From Allomuricauda sp. (lineage in GTDB: Bacteria > Bacteroidota > Bacteroidia > Flavobacteriales > Flavobacteriaceae): a stretch of DNA of 37,457 nucleotides. Below, piece after piece: positions 16,972 through 25,804 of this stretch. The position numbers and the translations under genes were made by a program. The stretch spans positions 1 to 37,457 of the forward strand of contig JASBTQ010000043.1 of the NCBI GenBank assembly GCA_030148335.1. Reading direction: 5' to 3'. Each line of letters starts with the position of its first letter. The stretch's first letter is position 1. The notes below the pieces were generated by a model. It ran no database searches. It had not been told where the DNA came from and was given only the letters and a program-made list of their open reading frames with translations.

Positions 16972-19900
16972 ATGTTCCAAAAATTCATAGCCCGTCCCGT
17001 ACTGTCCACAGTTATATCCGTCATCATTTTGATCTTGGGTGTACTGGGACTCAGCGTTCTCCCCGTAGAACAATATCCAGAAATAGCACCGCCCACGGTT
17101 CAGGTCACCGCCAACTATACAGGTGCAAGTGCTGAAACCGTGCTAAAAAGTGTGGTCATCCCCCTCGAAGAGCAAATCAACGGGGTGGAAGGCATGACCT
17201 ACATGACCTCTTCCGCCAGTAATGATGGTGCGGCCAACATCAGCGTATATTTTGAATTGGGTGTCGATCCCGACATTGCGGCCGTTAACGTACAGAACAG
17301 GGTGTCCCGTGCCAACAGCCTTTTGCCCCAAGAAGTGATTCAAACGGGTGTCAATACCCAGAAAGCGCAGAACAGTGCCTTGCTCTTTTTCTCCATTTTT
17401 TCCAAAAATGAAAATTACGACGGAACTTTTGTGGAGAACTACGCAAAGATCAATCTGGTGCCCAAGCTCCAAAGGATAAAAGGGGTCGGTAATGTAAACG
17501 TGTTCGGTGCCAAGGACTATTCCATGCGGATTTGGATCTCCCCCGATAAAATGGCTGCCTACAATCTCGTGCCTGCCGATATCCAAGCAGCCCTTCGGGA
17601 GCAGAACCGTGAGGCCGCTACGGGTAAGATCGGGGAAAATGCCGATGGTATCTTCGAATATGTGATGAAATACAAAGGCCGCCTCTCCGAGGTGGAGGAA
17701 TACCAGAACATCATTCTAAAAACGACCGAAGATGGAGGGTTTCTCCGGCTAAAAGATGTAGCCGAAATTGAACTCGGGGCATTCAGCTACGTCAGGAAGA
17801 ACTCAGGGATGGGTAATCCTGGGGTTGCTGTTGGGGTCTATCAGACCTCAGGTTCCAATGCAAATGAGATCATAGAGCAGATCGAGCTTATTTTGGAAGA
17901 GAGCAAGGCCGAATTTCCGAAAGGCTTGGATTATGTGATCCCTTTCAATTCCAAAGATTTCTTGGATGCTTCCATAGACCATGTGGTCCAGACTTTGATA
18001 GAAGCCTTTATCTTGGTGTTCATCGTGGTGTTCCTGTTCCTCCAGGATTTCCGATCCACATTGATTCCGGCCATTGCCGTGCCCGTTGCCATTGTGGGAA
18101 CCTTTTTCTTCCTTCAATTGTTCGGGTATTCCATCAACATGCTTACCCTTTTCGCCATGATATTGGCCATTGGGATCGTAGTGGATGATGCAATTGTAGT
18201 GGTAGAGGCCGTCCACGCCAAGTTGGAAGAGGGTGCCACCTCTGCGAAAACTGCATCGAAGAAGGCCATGAGCGAAATTTCGGGGGCCATTATCTCCATC
18301 ACCTTGGTGATGTCCGCCGTGTTCATCCCGGTATCCTTTATCCAAGGGTCGTCAGGGGTATTTTACCAGCAATTCGGTATCACGCTGGCCGTTGCCATTC
18401 TTATCTCGGCCATCAACGCATTGACGCTCAGCCCAGCCTTGGCAGCATTGTTCCTAAAACCACATCATCCCGAAAAAGGACATAAGTCCAATTTAATGAC
18501 TCGCTTTTTCAAGGCATTCAATGTTGGATTTACGGCAATCACCAATAAATACACCAATGCCGTGGGCAACATGGTCAAGAGAAAATGGATCACGGTCGTG
18601 CTTTTGTTGGCCTTCACCGGACTTGCCATCTTTCTGTTCAAATCCACCCCATCCGGCTTTGTCCCCGATGAGGATAGGGGTATCATTTTTGCCAATGTGA
18701 GCATGCCCCCCGGAACGACCATAGAGAAGACGGAAGAGACCATCATGAAGCTCGATTCCATCTATGAATCCATGGACATCATCGATGCCAGGATGAGTGT
18801 GGCCGGTTTTAGCTTGCTGAGCCGTGTGAGTGCCGGTTCCTATGCATTTTCCATCATGAAGTTGAAAGATTGGAGCGAAAGAAAGGCAGATTCCCTCTCT
18901 GTTGAGGCCACTTTGCAGAAATTGTATGGTATGTCGGCACAGTTCAAGGATGCCCAGATCATTTATTTTACCCCGCCCAGCATACAAGGTTTTGGTACCA
19001 GTTCCGGTTTTGAGGTACAGTTGCAGAGCAAAGGTGGTGATGATTGGCTTTCCATCAACGATGTGAAGAACCAATTTTTGGGAGCCCTTAACGCAAGGCC
19101 TGAAATCCAGTATGCCATTTCCCAGTTCGACCCAGGATTCCCCCAATATGATTTGGACATTGACATCGAAAAGGCAAAAATGGCAGGATTCTCCGCCACA
19201 GATATCTTCAATGCATTGCAAGGGTACTATGGAGGGATCTACGCCACGGATTTCAACAAGTTTGGAAAACAGTACCGTGTCATGATCCAGGCCAAACCAG
19301 AAGATCGTGCCGATGAAAATTCATTGAACCATATTTTTGTGAGAAACGCCAATGGCGAATCCGTAGCGGTGAGCCAGTTTGTGGACCTCAGGAAAATCTA
19401 TGGACCGGAAGTGGTGGAACGCTTCAACCTGTTGAGCTCCGTGAAGATCACCGGGGTACCCAATACGGGCTACAGTACCGGTGATGCCATCAATGCCATA
19501 GAGGAAGTGGCCGCACAAGTGTTGCCCAACTCGTATACCTATGACTATTCTGGCCTTACCCGTGAAGAGACCAATGCAGGGTCGCAGACTATCCTCATTT
19601 TCATTTTGAGTTTGGTGTTTGTGTACTTCTTATTGAGTGCACAGTACGAAAGTTATATCCTGCCCTTTTCCATTTTGCTGTCGCTCCCCGTGGGAATTGC
19701 AGGTGCTATTCTTTTTATCAACTTGGCGGGGCTTCAGAACAACATCTATTTCCAAATCGCACTCATCATGTTGATAGGTCTTTTGGCAAAGAACGCCATT
19801 TTGATCGTGGAGTTTGCGCTTCAGCGTAGAAGGGCCGGACTATCCCTGTTCGATGCCGCTGCCGATGGTGCACGTGCTAGGTTACGGCCTATTTTGATGA

Positions 19901-20106
19901 CCTCTTTCGCCTTCATCTTTGGATTGTTGCCCCTGGCACTGTCCTCAGGCATTGGGGCCATCGGGAACCAATCCATAGGATTGAGCGCCGTGGGCGGAAT
20001 GCTCATTGGGACCATTTTGGGTGTCTTTGTCGTTCCGGTGCTCTTTGTCGTGTTCCAGGCATTGCAGGAACGGATTTCGGGCAAACCCTCAGAAATAAAT
20101 GCATAA
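16972..20106 (+). CDS. RND multidrug efflux permease (HAE1/AcrB type)
   Basis: The 1044-residue inner-membrane transporter has the RND plan of twelve TM helices and two large periplasmic loops. Proton-relay residues are conserved: D405 and D406 in GIVVDDAIVVVEAV, K940 in LLAKNAILIVEF, and the arginine of LRPILMTSF in TM11. It should export hydrophobic compounds or drugs through the adaptor and the following outer-membrane factor. It begins MFQKFIARPVLS, normal for the family. The OMF start lies 16 bases after its stop. Confidence 0.97.
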   Translation: MFQKFIARPVLSTVISVIILILGVLGLSVLPVEQYPEIAPPTVQVTANYTGASAETVLKSVVIPLEEQINGVEGMTYMTSSASNDGAANISVYFELGVDPDIAAVNVQNRVSRANSLLPQEVIQTGVNTQKAQNSALLFFSIFSKNENYDGTFVENYAKINLVPKLQRIKGVGNVNVFGAKDYSMRIWISPDKMAAYNLVPADIQAALREQNREAATGKIGENADGIFEYVMKYKGRLSEVEEYQNIILKTTEDGGFLRLKDVAEIELGAFSYVRKNSGMGNPGVAVGVYQTSGSNANEIIEQIELILEESKAEFPKGLDYVIPFNSKDFLDASIDHVVQTLIEAFILVFIVVFLFLQDFRSTLIPAIAVPVAIVGTFFFLQLFGYSINMLTLFAMILAIGIVVDDAIVVVEAVHAKLEEGATSAKTASKKAMSEISGAIISITLVMSAVFIPVSFIQGSSGVFYQQFGITLAVAILISAINALTLSPALAALFLKPHHPEKGHKSNLMTRFFKAFNVGFTAITNKYTNAVGNMVKRKWITVVLLLAFTGLAIFLFKSTPSGFVPDEDRGIIFANVSMPPGTTIEKTEETIMKLDSIYESMDIIDARMSVAGFSLLSRVSAGSYAFSIMKLKDWSERKADSLSVEATLQKLYGMSAQFKDAQIIYFTPPSIQGFGTSSGFEVQLQSKGGDDWLSINDVKNQFLGALNARPEIQYAISQFDPGFPQYDLDIDIEKAKMAGFSATDIFNALQGYYGGIYATDFNKFGKQYRVMIQAKPEDRADENSLNHIFVRNANGESVAVSQFVDLRKIYGPEVVERFNLLSSVKITGVPNTGYSTGDAINAIEEVAAQVLPNSYTYDYSGLTREETNAGSQTILIFILSLVFVYFLLSAQYESYILPFSILLSLPVGIAGAILFINLAGLQNNIYFQIALIMLIGLLAKNAILIVEFALQRRRAGLSLFDAAADGARARLRPILMTSFAFIFGLLPLALSSGIGAIGNQSIGLSAVGGMLIGTILGVFVVPVLFVVFQALQERISGKPSEINA

Positions 20107-20122
20107 CCACAACTTAGTACTC

Positions 20123-21523
20123 ATGAAAATAAAACCCACATATAAACTGTTCCTCTTACTTTCAGCTCCTTTGCTCTTGCAATCCTGCTTTGTGGCAAAA
20201 GACTATTCACGACCTGAATTGGAGACCGAAAGTTTGTACCGAACGGACAATTTGCCCCAAGACAGTATCTCCATGGCCGATGTGTCGTGGAGGGAGCTGT
20301 TCAATGATGAGCAATTGAAATCCTATATTGCCCAAGGATTGGAGAACAACCTCGATATTCGGATAGCCCTTCAAAATGTAGTGGCCGCAGAGGCCTATGT
20401 GAAACAAGGAAAAGCGGGCTATTATCCAACACTTTCCGGAACGGCCAGTTTCACGAGGACCAAAAACTCCGAAAACAGCCAGTTCGGAAGTTTCTTTACC
20501 CGTCCGTTGGAGCAATACGAGCTTTCCGGTTCGCTTTCTTGGGAAGCTGACATTTGGGGCAAGATCCGAAGCAATAAAAGGGCCTTTGGTGCCTCCTACT
20601 TACAAAGTGTTTCGGCACATCAAGCGGTAAAGACCAATTTGGTGGCCTCCATCGCAAGTACCTATTATCAACTTATGGCCCTCGACAAACAACGCCAGAT
20701 AGCCGAGCAAACTCTTGAGGCCCGAAAAAGCAGTCTGGAAACCACTTTGGCCCTAAAGGATGCCGGACAGGTCACCGAAGTGGCCGTCAAACAGACCGAG
20801 GCCCAAGTGCATACCACAGAGATCATTCTCATCGACATCGAAAACAACATCAAGTTGTTGGAAAATGCCTTCTGCATCTTGATGGGCGAACCGTCCCACA
20901 AAGTGGAAAGGGGCAGTCTGGACAACCAGACCATCGGTACCGACCTGAAAACTGGCGTGCCCTACCTCCTCCTCACCAACCGCCCAGATGTGATGCAAGC
21001 GGAATATGGCCTCATCAATGCCTTTGAACTGACCAATGTGGCCAAGAGCAGCCTATACCCTTCCCTGAGCCTTTCAGCAAATGGAGGGTTCCAAAGTCTG
21101 GAGTTTGAAAATTGGTTGGATGCCAGCTCACTGTTCTCCCAATTGGTGGGTTCCTTGACCCAGCCCATCTTCAACGGACGGAGGTTGCGCACCCAAATGG
21201 AAGTGGCCAAGGCCCAGCAGGAACAGGCCTTGTTGTCCTACAAAAAAACTTTGCTCACAGCAGGGAGGGAAGTAAGCGATGCGCTGTACACCTATAGTGC
21301 GGAGACCGCAAAATTGGAGGCCCGTTCCAAAGAGCTTGAGGCATACTCGACCGCGGAAGATTATTCAGAAGAACTGTTGAACAACGGTCTTGCGAATTAT
21401 CTGGAAGTGTTGACCGCAAGGCAGAATGCACTGAACTCAGAGCTCAGCTACGTGGATTCGCAGTACGGACAATTGAATGCCATGGTGGAACTGTACAGGG
21501 CCCTTGGTGGTGGATGGAAGTAA
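20123..21523 (+). CDS. Outer-membrane efflux lipoprotein, NodT/TolC type
   Basis: The 466-residue outer-membrane factor completes the tripartite pump. ATG 20123 gives a lipoprotein signal with lipobox LQSC (C22); the frame opens at 20099 inside the pump gene, but those eight extra residues lack a signal and are rejected. Two OEP repeats follow, with W-rich and AxxxYYQL helices typical of the periplasmic alpha barrel. A TetR gene starts 12 bases downstream. Confidence 0.94.
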   Translation: MKIKPTYKLFLLLSAPLLLQSCFVAKDYSRPELETESLYRTDNLPQDSISMADVSWRELFNDEQLKSYIAQGLENNLDIRIALQNVVAAEAYVKQGKAGYYPTLSGTASFTRTKNSENSQFGSFFTRPLEQYELSGSLSWEADIWGKIRSNKRAFGASYLQSVSAHQAVKTNLVASIASTYYQLMALDKQRQIAEQTLEARKSSLETTLALKDAGQVTEVAVKQTEAQVHTTEIILIDIENNIKLLENAFCILMGEPSHKVERGSLDNQTIGTDLKTGVPYLLLTNRPDVMQAEYGLINAFELTNVAKSSLYPSLSLSANGGFQSLEFENWLDASSLFSQLVGSLTQPIFNGRRLRTQMEVAKAQQEQALLSYKKTLLTAGREVSDALYTYSAETAKLEARSKELEAYSTAEDYSEELLNNGLANYLEVLTARQNALNSELSYVDSQYGQLNAMVELYRALGGGWK

Positions 21524-21535
21524 AAACGTTGCATT

Positions 21536-22144
21536 GTGGACACTAGGAAAGAATTGTTGGAATTTGCCATAGAAAACTTCACCAAGTTTGGGAGCAAGCG
21601 CTTTTCCATGGACGACATGGCCCATAGCTTAGGCATTTCCAAAAAAACCCTCTATAAGCATTTCGGCAGCAAGGAAGAATTGGTTACGGAAAGCCTCCGG
21701 TTCTTTTTGGGTAAGATAAAAAGCAATGTGGATCGCTATATGCTTGAAAATCCCAATGAGGACCAACCACTGTCCACCATCATCTTCATTTATAAACAAG
21801 GGTTGATGGTCCTACAGGAAATCAGCCCTTCCTTTCTCTATGGATTGGACAAATATTACCCCAAAGCGTTCGAACTTTACTCCGAATTCAAAAGGGACAT
21901 TGTTTGGAACATCGTATGTCCTCTGCTGAGCAAGGCCCAAACAATGGGACAGGTCCGGCAGGGTGTCAAAGTTGAACTGGTCTGTATGCTCTTTCTTTCC
22001 CGGATGGAGGACACCGTTTACTCCAACAGCAGCCTGTTTGATGAATACAGCATACAGGAACTCTTGGAACATATCATCATCAATAACCTAAGAGGAATCC
22101 TGACCTTGGATTACCTTCAAACATGCTGCCCCTTGGAAAAATAA
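21536..22144 (+). CDS. TetR/AcrR-family regulator at the end of the efflux operon
   Basis: The 202-residue protein has an N-terminal helix-turn-helix (FSMDDMAHSLGISKKTLYKH at about 23-42) and a C-terminal ligand domain. It starts with GTG; the next in-frame ATG would remove the first helix. The gap to the outer-membrane factor gene is only 12 bases, so it is cotranscribed with the pump. The operon thus has a MarR-like regulator at its front and a TetR at its end. The inducer is unknown. Confidence 0.9.
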   Translation: MDTRKELLEFAIENFTKFGSKRFSMDDMAHSLGISKKTLYKHFGSKEELVTESLRFFLGKIKSNVDRYMLENPNEDQPLSTIIFIYKQGLMVLQEISPSFLYGLDKYYPKAFELYSEFKRDIVWNIVCPLLSKAQTMGQVRQGVKVELVCMLFLSRMEDTVYSNSSLFDEYSIQELLEHIIINNLRGILTLDYLQTCCPLEK

Positions 22145-22296
22145 CCCCTTCAAGAACCCAAAGTGGTGGCAATATGAAAAAAAGAGGGCCCTTATTTTTC
22201 AATAGCTATATTTTAAGGTGTTGATTTTTACGTTTTTAGCATAGGTTTTACTGGAACAATCCCCTAAATTTAAGTTCAGCTAAAAACTCAACTCAA

Positions 22297-23490
22297 ATGG
22301 GAACAACCAACATCAACCGAAGAGACTGGATCCGAAAAAGTATGCTCACCGCAGGTGGGGCCATGGCCCTGCCCTATTTTGGCTTTGCCGAGACACCAAG
22401 GATGCCCTTACAATTGGACGCCAAGGGAAATGCAATCTATAGTCCATTTTTTAAGGAATACCTTCCAAATTTGGAAACGGGCATGCCCGACCTCGTCGCC
22501 AAACTGAATGCGAACGAAAACCCTTATGGGCCATCCCCCATGGCCTTGGAAGCATTCAAAAATGCAGCTGCGGGAGGCAATCGGTACGCTTGGAAGGAAC
22601 TGTTCCAACTCGTGGGTAAGATTGCTGATTTTGAAGGTGTCCAGAGCAAGAACATTATGATGGGCCCAGGGTCCTCCGATCTTTTGGAGAAAACGGCCAT
22701 GGTGCTGTTCATGAACGGAGGCAATGTGGTTTCCGCGGACCCTGCCTACATGTCGCTCATCAGGGTGGCCGAGTCGGTTGGGGCCACTTGGAAACCTGTT
22801 CCACTCAAAGAGGATTGGTCACACGATCTGAAGGCAATGGAAGAGGCCATTGATGCCGATACCAAGCTGGTCTATATCTGTAATCCCAACAACCCCACCG
22901 GGACCATCACCGAACATCAAGAACTTGTGGATTTCTGTTCCCGGGTTTCCGAAAAGGTCCCTGTTTTTGTGGATGAGGCCTATTTGTGGTTTTTGGAAGA
23001 CGGGGCCAAGAAAAGTATGGTTTCCCTTGTCAATGAAGGCAAGGATGTGATCATAGCCCGTACCTTTTCCAAAATACATGGTATGGCCGGTCTTCGCGTA
23101 GGTTATATCGTGGCCCAAGAAGCCACCTTGGACAAGCTCCAAAATATCACTCGTGGAGGCATGGGCATTTCCTACCCTTCCGTCTATGCTGCCATCGCTG
23201 CAATGGACGATGTGGCTTTTATCGACAAGTCAAGGAGCCTCAATGCAGAGTGTAGGGACTATGTTTACCAAAGCTTGGGCCAGATGGGCATTGAATACGT
23301 GCCTTCACACACCAGCTTCCTTATTTTCCCCATAGAGATGGAGGGTAAGTCGTTCTTGGATAAGATGACCGAATTGAAAATAGGCGTTCGAGCCTTTGAG
23401 TTTATGGGAAAAAATTGGTGTAGGGTGAGCATGGGAACCATGGACGAAATGAAAATGTTCACTGCTGCGCTGAATAAAGTGTTGGTATAG
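22297..23490 (+). CDS. Tat-exported PLP-dependent aminotransferase (HisC-like)
   Basis: The 397-residue fold-type I aminotransferase resembles histidinol-phosphate aminotransferases. Catalytic features are present: NENPYGPSP, the NPNNPTGT loop, and the PLP lysine K259 in TFSKIHGMAGLRVGY. The N-terminus has a twin-arginine motif NRRDWIRK at 8-15 followed by a modest hydrophobic stretch ending near GFAE, so it appears to be exported folded with its cofactor by Tat. An extracytoplasmic location is unusual for this enzyme class. The stop overlaps the GTG of a permease gene by one base (TAGTG). Substrate not predictable; it is not part of a his operon here. Confidence 0.88.
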   Translation: MGTTNINRRDWIRKSMLTAGGAMALPYFGFAETPRMPLQLDAKGNAIYSPFFKEYLPNLETGMPDLVAKLNANENPYGPSPMALEAFKNAAAGGNRYAWKELFQLVGKIADFEGVQSKNIMMGPGSSDLLEKTAMVLFMNGGNVVSADPAYMSLIRVAESVGATWKPVPLKEDWSHDLKAMEEAIDADTKLVYICNPNNPTGTITEHQELVDFCSRVSEKVPVFVDEAYLWFLEDGAKKSMVSLVNEGKDVIIARTFSKIHGMAGLRVGYIVAQEATLDKLQNITRGGMGISYPSVYAAIAAMDDVAFIDKSRSLNAECRDYVYQSLGQMGIEYVPSHTSFLIFPIEMEGKSFLDKMTELKIGVRAFEFMGKNWCRVSMGTMDEMKMFTAALNKVLV

Positions 23491-24620
23491 TGGATATTGG
23501 ATTTCAAAAAACTGTCGTATTTCTTTTTTTCATCTTCATTGGGATCTTGCTCAAGAGCAAGTTCAAATCCAAGGAAGAGATTTCGGGCATCAAAAAAATA
23601 ATCCTCAACCTGGCCCTGCCCGCCACCATTTTTATTGCGCTCTTGGGCATAAAGGTCGAGCCGCACCTTTTGGTGTTGCCCTTGTTGGCCCTTGGGCTCA
23701 ACCTATTGTTGTTCTTGACCATGCCCTTCATATTGCCTATAATGGGTATTGGTAGGGGAACTCCCGAGTTCCGGACGGCAAAATTGTTGGTCCCGTCGCT
23801 TGCACCCGGGCTGTCCTCCTTTCCGTTCATCTTGGAATTTCTGGGAGAAGACTATCTGGCCAAGGCAGCCATGTCCGATCTGGGAAACAAGGTATTTGTG
23901 CTCTTCTTCCTATATCTGGTCGCGATGAACTGGCATTATGGCCTTCAATCCAATGGTCAAAAAAATGATGGCAAAAAACTTGGCCCCTTGATAAAGGCCA
24001 TGGTCTCCGAACCCGTGAACATCTTCATTGGAATGGCATTGGTATTGCTTGCTTTCGGCATGTCCATGGATTCACTGCCCTTTTTCCTCAGCGAAACATT
24101 GGAAAAACTCAGTTTGATCATGACACCTTTGGTGTTGCTTTTCATCGGCTTGGCCGTAAAAATCAAAAGGAAACAGTTTTTTCAGATTTTTTCCCTGCTT
24201 TGCACCCGTGCCGGATTGGTCCTCTTGATCTGTGGTGCCTTTGTCCTGATTTCAGGGATACAGGCCCAAAACGAGATACTGCTCATCTTGGCCTTTGGCC
24301 TGAGTGCCTGTAGTTTTTGGCCTTATGCCCATATCGCTGCTGTGGACAGTATGGAAATGGAGGTGGAACCACAGAAAAAAACCTTCAGCAGTAGCTTTGG
24401 GGTGGCCGTTTTGGCACTGTCATTCCCCTTGTCCACTATGCTCATTCTTGCCGTTTTGAACAGTGGTTCCTTTTTTGAGCATTCCTACACCATCTTGTTG
24501 GTTGCTCTTTTGTTGCTCGCCATCGGATTGTCCATTCCCCTATGTATCGGCCTGAACAAAAAATGGTCCATCCAAAGGATAGTCGGGTACAAATTAAAGT
24601 CGGCCACGGAGAATGCTTGA
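23490..24620 (+). CDS. AEC-family permease
   Basis: The 376-residue membrane protein has about ten TM helices with the helix-breaking LNLALPATIFIAL motif of the auxin efflux carrier (AEC) family, whose bacterial members carry dicarboxylates or amino acids. GTG at 23490 overlaps the aminotransferase stop by one base and is the only start that keeps the first helix; the next ATG is far inside. Translational coupling to the exported aminotransferase suggests that the permease handles its substrate or product (inference). It converges on the YhhN-type gene with a 27-base gap lacking a terminator. Confidence 0.85.
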   Translation: MDIGFQKTVVFLFFIFIGILLKSKFKSKEEISGIKKIILNLALPATIFIALLGIKVEPHLLVLPLLALGLNLLLFLTMPFILPIMGIGRGTPEFRTAKLLVPSLAPGLSSFPFILEFLGEDYLAKAAMSDLGNKVFVLFFLYLVAMNWHYGLQSNGQKNDGKKLGPLIKAMVSEPVNIFIGMALVLLAFGMSMDSLPFFLSETLEKLSLIMTPLVLLFIGLAVKIKRKQFFQIFSLLCTRAGLVLLICGAFVLISGIQAQNEILLILAFGLSACSFWPYAHIAAVDSMEMEVEPQKKTFSSSFGVAVLALSFPLSTMLILAVLNSGSFFEHSYTILLVALLLLAIGLSIPLCIGLNKKWSIQRIVGYKLKSATENA

Positions 24621-24647
24621 TCTTTAGGAGGGGCTATCTATTATTGG

Positions 24648-25309
24648 TCAATCCCTTTTTGCAGAAAGAATGTGGTACGTGGCATTGGCAATCAGGGCTA
24701 TGCTGAGCCAATAGCTCCCTAAAATGACCAAGCTGGACAGGTAGAAGGGTGATTTGAACTTTGCAATGGCTATCATCGTATCGGAAAGCATGAACAACAG
24801 CACCGCCACGGCAATCCATCGGTAGGGTTTTGCACGGTCCCGCAAAAAAGTCCCTATCCCCTGCCACGCCATGAATGAGATCACAAGGACATAGAGTGCT
24901 ACGGGCACCATGAACGCACCCAAATCGGGTTTCAACCAAAAAAACAGGGCCGTTGCTATTCCGAACAGAACCACAAAAGAGCCCCAATGGAGATAAAATC
25001 CCTTGTGCCTGATGAATGCAAGGGCAAAAAGTACATGACCCACCAGAAAAGTGGCCAACCCATAAACGAAGTATGCCTCAAAGAGCAATAACACATCACC
25101 CACCAAGCAGAAAAACAGCGCTGCCAAAATCCCATTCCTGAAGGAAGCGTTGGGAAGAAAAAAAGATGGGACATGATCAATATAGTGGTCAGGGGTTTCA
25201 GGAAAACATAGATTTCCCTGTTTCCTGCCATCTCAAAAATGATGGCCAAACTGGCGGAAACCAGACACAGCAGATCGATGAAAACCGATCTTTTGAGTAC
25301 TGCTACCAT
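24648..25309 (-). pseudogene. YhhN/TMEM86-family membrane protein, frameshifted
   Basis: The YhhN family (lysoplasmalogenase-like, eight or so TM helices) is split between two frames. From ATG 25309 the first frame gives about 51 residues including the KPLTTILIM helix; the family then continues as LPNASFRNGILAALFFCLVGDVLL in the -1 frame and ends at 24648 (SAKRD). The switch falls at a T7 run on the minus strand (25158-25164). One extra T would restore a protein of about 220 residues, normal for the family. TTTTTTC in zero frame is also a canonical -1 slippery heptamer. The ATG overlaps the upstream CYTH gene by seven bases. Sequencing error, mutation or programmed frameshift remain open. Confidence 0.8.
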
Positions 25310-25776
25310 TGCTTGAAAGGTGTTTTGCTCAATTGGGAATTGTAATATTTTCGTTGGCCCGTGACCTCTTCCCCGAGCCATTCGGGTCTTTCAAAGGGCT
25401 CGTCCTCATGTTCCAGTTCCACTTCCGCCACAACGAGGCCCTTGTTCTCCCCCAAAAACTCATCCACTTCAAAAATGTGTTTCCCGCAGGGCACTTCAAA
25501 ACGGTATTTTTCCAATATCCCAGTTTCACATAGATCGATCAAATTGGCGGCCTCTGCCGTACTGATCTCTATTTCCCATTCAAAACGGGTGGTGCCCGAA
25601 TCGTTGGAAGCTCCTTTCACCGTCAAAAAACCCTTTTCCCCCATGATCCTAACCCGCACGGTACGGCTTGGATCCGTGTTCAAAAATCCTTGTGCTATTC
25701 GTGTCTGGGATGTGGCCTCTTGCTTATAGGCTTCCGAGCTGACCAAAAATTTCCGTTCTATTTCCAGATGTTCCAT
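25303..25776 (-). CDS. CYTH-domain protein (triphosphate tunnel family)
   Basis: The 157-residue cytosolic protein has the CYTH signature EIERKFL at residues 5-11 and the acidic and basic strands of the triphosphate tunnel (RVRIMGEKGFLTVKG, RFEWEIEI, EVDEFLGENKGLVVAEVELE). Bacterial members of this size hydrolyse inorganic triphosphate or other triphosphorylated substrates with Mg2+ or Mn2+. A TTG one codon upstream is in frame, but ATG 25776 is preferred. Its 3' end overlaps the YhhN-like gene, and its start is 27 bases from the divergent dinB start. Confidence 0.9.
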   Translation of the reverse strand: MEHLEIERKFLVSSEAYKQEATSQTRIAQGFLNTDPSRTVRVRIMGEKGFLTVKGASNDSGTTRFEWEIEISTAEAANLIDLCETGILEKYRFEVPCGKHIFEVDEFLGENKGLVVAEVELEHEDEPFERPEWLGEEVTGQRKYYNSQLSKTPFKQW

Positions 25777-25787
25777 CAAACTAAATA

Positions 25788-25804
25788 TACCCTAAATTTG
25801 GGTA
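25788..25804. promoter_or_regulatory. Short palindrome between the CYTH gene and dinB
   Basis: TACCC and GGGTA arms flank TAAATTT directly before the dinB ATG, within the 27-base divergent gap. The middle also gives an exact TAAATTTG box, but it lies only three bases from the ATG, too close for a normal -7 element. It could be a regulator site shared by both genes; this is speculative. Confidence 0.25.

Noticed and set aside
20099..20122. Start of the outer-membrane factor overlapping the pump gene
   Set aside because: The eight added residues precede a lipoprotein signal that must be N-terminal, so ATG 20123 is preferred.
22179..22206. Near-palindrome around GAGGGCCCTT after the efflux tetR, as a terminator
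   Set aside because: It has no loop and internal mismatches, so it cannot form a normal terminator hairpin.
25793..25800. TAAATTTG as the dinB promoter -7 box
   Set aside because: It ends three bases from the ATG, so transcription would start within the start codon; kept only as part of a palindrome.
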